Shown here piece by piece: positions 59,590 to 64,000 of a DNA stretch of 64,000 nt. Below the pieces are notes generated by a model that ran no database searches, had not been told where the DNA came from, and saw only the letters and a list, made by a program, of their open reading frames with translations. Within the stretch, counting starts at the first letter, position 1. Each line of letters starts with the position of its first letter. The translations under genes were made by a program, and so were the position numbers. Origin of the DNA: Anaerolineales bacterium (GTDB lineage: Bacteria > Chloroflexota > Anaerolineae > Anaerolineales > Villigracilaceae); assembly GCA_014860745.1 (NCBI GenBank), contig JACZJC010000020.1, positions 1-64,000 on the forward strand, read 5' to 3'.

Positions 59590-60710
59590 TCGCAGACCGC
59601 CGGGGCGTTTTCATCATCGGGTGTGGAAATGGGGATGATGGGGGCGGGCCATGTGCCTGCATGAAAGCGGCGGACGTAATCGCTGAGAATGGTGAAGTCT
59701 GCATCCAAAATGGAAATGCGTTTATCGAAGACCGGGTCGAATTCGCGGGTTTGTTTAAAGAGTTCCTGTGGGAAGCTGGTGAAGACGATGCTTTGCGGCG
59801 GGAGCTTGGTGCCGAGGCAGGCAAGCTGCGATAATTGTTCGGGGGTGAAATCGGTGCGGATGTTGTCTTTAAAGGTTTCGATCAGTTCGGGAATTTGAGT
59901 GACGATATTTGGGCTGGTAAGTTTTTTACGCAGGGCGCACAGGACGATATTTTGGTTATCTGCCCGCTCAAAGCTCCCGCCCTGGCGGTTGCGCGCCACT
60001 TTGAGGGCGCCGGCTCCATCAAGATGATGGACACCGATGGATAGGTCTGTACTTTCGGCGGCTGCCTCGGTGGTGATGTTAACTTCGATGCCGCCAAGAG
60101 CATCGATGATGTGTTCGAACGTGCGCATGTTGATGGAAACATAATGCTCGGTTTGCACGCCAAAGTTTTTATTGAGGGTCAACGCCAGAAGGCCGGGACC
60201 TGCGCTGGGATCGTCCCAGTATTTGAAACCAGGCTGGCCATATAAATATGCTTGGTTTAATTTCTCGTGATCTTGTCCATTTAGGTTGTCGGAAATATGC
60301 GGGATTTCAACCCACAGGTCGCGGGGAAATTCAAGCACAGTGACTCTCGGGGTAACGAAGTCCACGCGTACAACGCGGATCGCATCCGCCAGCCCATACG
60401 TGTAATTGTCACCGCGCGTATCCGCGCCGACAACGAGGATGTTCATGATGTTCGGCCCGCCGCATTTTGGCCCGGGCGTGCTCGTGATGTAGGAAGCGAT
60501 TGTCGGCGCGTATGTTACCAGCCCGGGGTGCGGACCGGGGGATGCTGTCCATGTGGGCGGCAGGCTTTGCTCGCTGATGGGCATTGCCGGCCCGAGCGGT
60601 TGCGCCGCAAAAGATTGATAGCTCGAAAAGATGTAATAGCCGAGCGAAACCAGAAGAACGCAGGCCATGATGGAAAGCAGGGCAATGATGTTTTTTTGGG
60701 ATTGTGACAT
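59586..60710 (-). CDS. LytR-CpsA-Psr (LCP) family protein
   Basis: 374 residues. One N-terminal membrane helix (IIALLSIMACVLLVSLGYYI), a Pro-rich spacer, then the LCP domain: ILVVGADTRGDNYTYGLADA, RVVRVDFVTPRVTVLEFPRD, KLNQAYLYGQPGF, VSINMRTFEHIIDALGGIEV and KVARNRQG. Family members attach phosphate-linked polymers to peptidoglycan on the outer face of the membrane. It lies 2 bases after the 3D-domain gene and 4 bases into rsmA, in one operon. Confidence 0.93.
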   Translation of the reverse strand: MSQSQKNIIALLSIMACVLLVSLGYYIFSSYQSFAAQPLGPAMPISEQSLPPTWTASPGPHPGLVTYAPTIASYITSTPGPKCGGPNIMNILVVGADTRGDNYTYGLADAIRVVRVDFVTPRVTVLEFPRDLWVEIPHISDNLNGQDHEKLNQAYLYGQPGFKYWDDPSAGPGLLALTLNKNFGVQTEHYVSINMRTFEHIIDALGGIEVNITTEAAAESTDLSIGVHHLDGAGALKVARNRQGGSFERADNQNIVLCALRKKLTSPNIVTQIPELIETFKDNIRTDFTPEQLSQLACLGTKLPPQSIVFTSFPQELFKQTREFDPVFDKRISILDADFTILSDYVRRFHAGTWPAPIIPISTPDDENAPAVCE

Positions 60711-60712
60711 GC

Positions 60713-61927
60713 TTATTTTAAGAAGTATGGAATTTCAACGGGGGCGGGCGCAAGGAAATACACCGTCACCCAGCCGGAGAGCCCGCCGATGGCATTGTCA
60801 TTGTAACCAAGATCGATCCATTTCGTGCGCGGCACGCCAAAAGCTGTTTCGATGATCGGTCCGCCGCCTGTGTCGCCAATCGTCGCAACACCGTAGCCGG
60901 GAATGTACACTTTCATGCCTGCCAGATAACTATAGATCGAATAATCCACCGCCACAATACCAAAGCCGGCCGGCGCGCCGCTTGCGGTTCCATAGGAGCA
61001 CCCGCCTGTGCCTGAATTGCATGGCGAATACCACGAAGCATACATTTCTGTCGCATACCAATATTCATATGGGATTTCCCCGCCTGCCGCTGCGAGGACG
61101 ATTTTCGTACCGTTAGCCACAATCTGATTTTGCGGTTCGCGCAACACGGTTTCATCTTCTGCCGCGCGGCTTACTTCGATTCCGTTTTCATAGCGGATGC
61201 GCGTACGGATCATTGCGAGTCCGCTCACGCCGGGCTGGAGGATCTCATCCTGCCCAAATGCAACGTCCACCGACTCGACAACTTCCTCGTCGAATGGAAT
61301 CGGCACTATTGTGGTGCTGATGGATTCATAGACTCGCGTCACGCGGATTTGCCCGTCGGCAGGCAGCGCTTCATTCTCCAGCGGAGAGCTGGTATCCAGT
61401 CCGATCAGCGGAATCCCAGCCTCGGCCAGCGCCGCCCCAACCGTCCCTGCGGAAGAGCGGATGTTGATCACATTGCTGCCGGTGGTAATGACCAGATCCC
61501 TCGCCGGCAAATAGGTTACCGTCATTGAGTCAGTGATAGCGGTTTCAGTTGGGGGATCGATTTTGTCATGTACATGGAGTGAATAACCCGCTTCGGTTAA
61601 TGCCTGTCCCACTGTAAGCGCGGAAGTCTGCAGGGTTTGTCCGCTTTCAGGTGTGACGAGGGTCAACACAACAGCGCGGCGCAATTGTAATTGGACGGGA
61701 GAATTAATGGTAATGTTTTCATCCAGTGCAAAGGGAATGCCGTTTATGAAGACCCGGTCTGCGGTCTGCGGCGGAATACCTGCTTCGGTCAAAATCAAAA
61801 GAGGCGTTCTCTGGATCGAACTGACCAGTCGTGTCGTTTCACCGTCGATGATTGTGATGGATAAGAGGGATGTTGACTGGCAGGCAGACAAAAACAAAGC
61901 GAGAACCAGCCATCGAAAAATATTCAT
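60713..61927 (-). CDS. Wall-associated lipoprotein with DUF348, G5 and 3D domains (YabE-like)
   Basis: 404 residues. Lipoprotein signal (LVLALFLSAC), three ubiquitin-like DUF348 repeats (~25-190; e.g. TRLVSSIQRTPLLILTEAGI, QTSALTVGQALTEAGYSL, SSAGTVGAALAEAGIPLIG), a G5 domain (~205-275; VPIPFDEEVVESVDVAFGQD) and a C-terminal 3D domain (MYASWYSPCNSGTGGCSYGT, GYGVATIGDTGGGP, KWIDLGYNDN) with the conserved aspartates of the double-psi barrel. B. subtilis YabE and RpfB-like proteins share this plan and act on peptidoglycan. It is first in the operon with LCP and rsmA. Confidence 0.9.
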   Translation of the reverse strand: MNIFRWLVLALFLSACQSTSLLSITIIDGETTRLVSSIQRTPLLILTEAGIPPQTADRVFINGIPFALDENITINSPVQLQLRRAVVLTLVTPESGQTLQTSALTVGQALTEAGYSLHVHDKIDPPTETAITDSMTVTYLPARDLVITTGSNVINIRSSAGTVGAALAEAGIPLIGLDTSSPLENEALPADGQIRVTRVYESISTTIVPIPFDEEVVESVDVAFGQDEILQPGVSGLAMIRTRIRYENGIEVSRAAEDETVLREPQNQIVANGTKIVLAAAGGEIPYEYWYATEMYASWYSPCNSGTGGCSYGTASGAPAGFGIVAVDYSIYSYLAGMKVYIPGYGVATIGDTGGGPIIETAFGVPRTKWIDLGYNDNAIGGLSGWVTVYFLAPAPVEIPYFLK

Positions 61928-62020
61928 GCGGGTAATTATAAACGACCGATTTGCTCCCTGCGCCGTCCTCGGCGCAGAGGTATTGACAAAACCCTCGCCG
62001 AGACGGTGATGTGAGCCAGT

Positions 62021-62680
62021 TTACTTGCAATCCTCATCTTCGCAGTCGCATTCCAGTCCCCTGGCCTTCTCAAAGGACTCACGGCCTTCGTTGAACGAAA
62101 AATAGATCAACCCCGCCGCGCCGAGGCTGTCAACAAAACCGAAGCCGGTCAGTTGGTAGATGAAACTCGAAACCAGCAAAACCACCGACATGTAGATGCA
62201 AACCATTGTGCAATTTGCATCGGCCAGAATGGGCATCGAATTGAGCGCCCGGCCCACTTTGCGTTTGCCCATTACCAAAGCCCACATCACGGCGATGGAG
62301 ATAATGGAGATGACCAGCCCGGGCAGTGTCGTTTCCGGTTTGTGGTTGGTGACGATATTATAGAATGCCGTTACCCCGAGCCCGACAGCGAGAATGTAAA
62401 ACGCGGTCCCCGTGACCCGCAAGGCAGTGATCTCGAACGGGGTACGGGATGTATGCGGGTTTTTCCGGATGCGATTCACCATCACCAAAATTCCGATCCC
62501 AGACATGACCTCGATGAACGAGTCTACACCGAAACCGAAGAGGGCCAGCGACTCATCGCTGACGCTGAAGATTATCGAAACAAGGCCTTCAACGATATTG
62601 TAAAAAATGGTGAAAAAGGCAAGCCATAAGGCGTATTGCCAATAAATTGTCTGGGCGGTCTTTTCCGTAAGTGTAGTCAT
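62021..62680 (-). CDS. Cation-diffusion-facilitator-like membrane protein with Cys-rich tail
   Basis: 219 residues. Six membrane helices in the CDF pattern (ALWLAFFTIFYNIVEGLVSI, SLALFGFGVDSFIEVMSG, AFYILAVGLGVTAFYNI, GLVISIISIAVMWALVMG, IYMSVVLLVSSFIYQL). Asp of the first site is kept in GVDSFIEV, but the second HxxxD is replaced by a Cys pair (ADANCTMVCIYMS). The cytoplasmic CDF C-terminal domain is absent; instead the protein ends in CDCEDEDCK. So it is an atypical CDF, perhaps for a thiophilic metal, or inactive. The blue-copper lipoprotein next door is divergent. Confidence 0.75.
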   Translation of the reverse strand: MTTLTEKTAQTIYWQYALWLAFFTIFYNIVEGLVSIIFSVSDESLALFGFGVDSFIEVMSGIGILVMVNRIRKNPHTSRTPFEITALRVTGTAFYILAVGLGVTAFYNIVTNHKPETTLPGLVISIISIAVMWALVMGKRKVGRALNSMPILADANCTMVCIYMSVVLLVSSFIYQLTGFGFVDSLGAAGLIYFSFNEGRESFEKARGLECDCEDEDCK

Positions 62681-62818
62681 GCATCACCTCATTTTCTCGC
62701 AACCCTGCTGAGTGTAACTCATCCGGGTTGAATGCAAAAGCCGTGAAGTCCCTCTTGAATAATGAGCAGGAATTAGGTAAACTGATTTCATCCCAACGAC
62801 CAGTAAAGGAGTGTTGTC

Positions 62819-63226
62819 ATGAAAAAGTTTTTATTTGTGTTTCCCGTTTTGCTTGCAATGTCGCTTCTCATCGCCGCCTGCGGGGGCGGAAATCGACCCA
62901 CCATCCTGGATGTGACCTTTGCGGAATTCACCTTCACACCGGCTGAGTTCACCGTGCCGGCCGGGCGGGAGGTCACCATCAATGTCGTGAATGAAGGTGC
63001 TGTGGCCCATGAGTTTGTCATTATGAAACTCGGTGAAACCGTCGGTGATGACTTCGGCGATGAAGATGAAGATAACATCTACTGGGAAGTCGAAGCGGAA
63101 CCGGGAGAAAGCCTTACCGCCACCTTCACCGCGCCTTCCGAACCGGGTGAATACCAGGTCGTATGCGGTACGGCAGGCCATTATTTGGCGGGCATGCTCG
63201 GCAAGTTGACCGTGGTTGCCCCGTAG
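62819..63226 (+). CDS. Cupredoxin (type-1 copper) lipoprotein
   Basis: 135 residues. Lipobox SLLIAACGG with Cys21, then a cupredoxin fold starting VTFAEFTFTPAEFTVPAGRE. The four type-1 copper ligands are visible: His64 (AVAHEF) and Cys116, His121 and Met126 in VVCGTAGHYLAGML. An acidic insert (DDFGDEDEDN) is unusual. It is an outer-face one-electron carrier, perhaps for respiration. RBS AAAGGAG precedes ATG 62819. It diverges from the CDF-like gene. Confidence 0.92.
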   Translation: MKKFLFVFPVLLAMSLLIAACGGGNRPTILDVTFAEFTFTPAEFTVPAGREVTINVVNEGAVAHEFVIMKLGETVGDDFGDEDEDNIYWEVEAEPGESLTATFTAPSEPGEYQVVCGTAGHYLAGMLGKLTVVAP

Positions 63227-63244
63227 ACACATTTTGGCCGATTG

Positions 63245-63281
63245 AAACTCCCGGATGACGAAATGTCCGGGAGTTTCTTTT
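63245..63281 (+). terminator. Terminator of the cupredoxin gene
   Basis: AAACTCCCGGA/TCCGGGAGTTT hairpin with a 10-nt loop, followed by CTTTTTC. Confidence 0.88.
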
Positions 63282-63286
63282 TCGGA

Positions 63287-63292
63287 TAAAAT
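63287..63292 (+). promoter_or_regulatory. -10 box of the likely leaderless rRNA-methyltransferase transcript
   Basis: TAAAAT ends 6 nt before GTG 63299; no SD lies between. Confidence 0.45.
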
Positions 63293-63298
63293 CAACGC

Positions 63299-64000
63299 GT
63301 GAATTTGATTACCAGCACTTCCAACTCTTTAATTAAACAAGCACGTGCCTTGCGTCAAAAAAAAGCGCGGAACGAGAGCGGATTATTTCTTGTGGAAGGG
63401 ATTCATCACGTCGGCGAGGCCGTGGAAGCCGGCTGGGAGATTGACACCATCCTGTATGCCTCGGGCTTGTTGACAAGCCCCTTCGCTCACGAATTGATCT
63501 CCCGCTTCTCTTTCAAGCCCCAGCCTGTTACCGCGCAAGTGATGGAAGCGCTGGCTGACAAGGAAAATCCCCAGGGCATTCTTGCAATTGTCAGGCAGAG
63601 GAAGAGTCAACTCAAAGACCTCGGACCATTTACCCGCGCGGTGGCGCTTGTTTCCCCGCAGGACCCGGGCAATGTCGGAACGATTTTACGCACCCTGGAT
63701 GCTGTCGGCGCAAACGTGCTCTTTCTTCTCGATGGGGGTGTGGAGTTGTATCATCCCACTGTTGTCCGCGCCAGCATGGGGACATTGTTTTGGAAACCCG
63801 TCATCCAGGTATCATTCGCTGAATTTCTCGATTGGTCGCGCAAAGGGAAGATTCAACTTATTGGCACTTCCGCCAAAGCGGATGTGGATTATCAAACGCT
63901 GGTTCCGCAAATCCCCTGGGTTTTGGTTTTAGGCAACGAGCAAAAAGGCCTTTCGAAGGAACAGACTGCCGCTTGTGATGTGTCAGTTTCCCTCCCCATG
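63299..64000 (+). CDS. TrmH/SpoU-family RNA 2'-O-methyltransferase (3' end outside window)
   Basis: Starts at GTG 63299; no upstream in-frame start is possible because of a TAA at 63287. 234 residues are visible. The N-terminal SpoU substrate-binding part reads NSLIKQARALRQKKARNESG and LFLVEGIHHVGEAVEAGWEI. The SPOUT catalytic domain follows: LVSPQDPGNVGTILRTLDAV (motif 1), VVRASMGTLFWKPV (motif 2) and VLVLGNEQKGLSKEQ (motif 3). It methylates a ribose of 23S rRNA or tRNA. The C-terminus is cut by the window just after VSLPM, so only ~25-35 residues are missing. Confidence 0.93.
   Translation, partial: MNLITSTSNSLIKQARALRQKKARNESGLFLVEGIHHVGEAVEAGWEIDTILYASGLLTSPFAHELISRFSFKPQPVTAQVMEALADKENPQGILAIVRQRKSQLKDLGPFTRAVALVSPQDPGNVGTILRTLDAVGANVLFLLDGGVELYHPTVVRASMGTLFWKPVIQVSFAEFLDWSRKGKIQLIGTSAKADVDYQTLVPQIPWVLVLGNEQKGLSKEQTAACDVSVSLPM

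Overview
The window looks like a chromosomal segment of a Chloroflexota bacterium, probably Anaerolineae. This is inferred from style rather than a marker gene: many lipoproteins with Thr/Pro 'PTPTP' linkers, Tat-type 'SRRDFLKL' L,D-transpeptidases, an NBR1-like Ig lipoprotein, CAP-LysM and DUF348/G5/3D wall proteins, an F420-type reductase and several SD-less genes whose -10 box sits 6-7 nt before the start codon. Gene density is high and both strands are used. I see no rRNA, CRISPR array, phage genes or intact insertion sequence.

Layout. 0-4 kb: the 3' part of a zinc alcohol dehydrogenase, folE and a FAD-dependent reductase, separated by gene remnants (fumarase, short-chain dehydrogenase and DUF1801 starts) and a small frameshifted gene. 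4-11.7 kb: mostly minus-strand genes (VOC protein, a secreted DQxR-repeat protein, DUF4342, a flavin-binding protein, a membrane protein, M29 aminopeptidase), a plus-strand GNAT protein and a large 7TM-GAF histidine kinase. 11.7-19.6 kb: a GH13 enzyme with a histone-like lysine-rich tail, a membrane TIR protein, a small SWIM zinc-finger gene behind an attenuator-like leader, an L,D-transpeptidase, an orphan DNA methyltransferase and a response regulator with a degenerate receiver. 19.8 kb: initiator tRNA-Met.

19.9-29.4 kb: an island-like block bounded by two near-identical 50-bp direct repeats. Its left edge holds a broken LacI regulator and a truncated ClC channel gene. The rest is a tightly spaced eight-gene operon: cobalamin-binding mutase-like protein, octopine/nopaline-type dehydrogenase, SAM methyltransferase, deazaflavin-type reductase, histidine phosphatase, DUF389 membrane protein fused to an SH3-like domain, asparagine synthase and a UPF0316 membrane protein. 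The first five look like an uncharacterised B12-dependent pathway and are the best candidate here for an undescribed system.

29.4-35.3 kb: a KimA-like potassium transporter, a soluble-plus-membrane accessory protein and a KdpD/KdpE-like two-component pair. 35.3-47.5 kb: smpB, an MFS transporter, a class V aminotransferase, cell-surface proteins, patatin, an alpha/beta hydrolase, a second L,D-transpeptidase, ccdA with a glutaredoxin-DUF2085 fusion, and a ylmD/ylmE/ylmG-like cluster. 47.6-57.8 kb: a TPR lytic transglycosylase, a polyamine-type binding protein, then genes for SAM by-product recycling (class II aldolase, mtnA, PfkB kinase, ahcY) with two lipoproteins between them and a duplicated structured RNA/terminator element. 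57.9-64 kb: an SH3 lipoprotein, a wall operon (DUF348/3D protein, LCP protein, rsmA) resembling the yabE-ksgA neighbourhood, an atypical cation-diffusion-facilitator protein, a blue-copper lipoprotein and the start of a SpoU-family rRNA methyltransferase that runs off the window.
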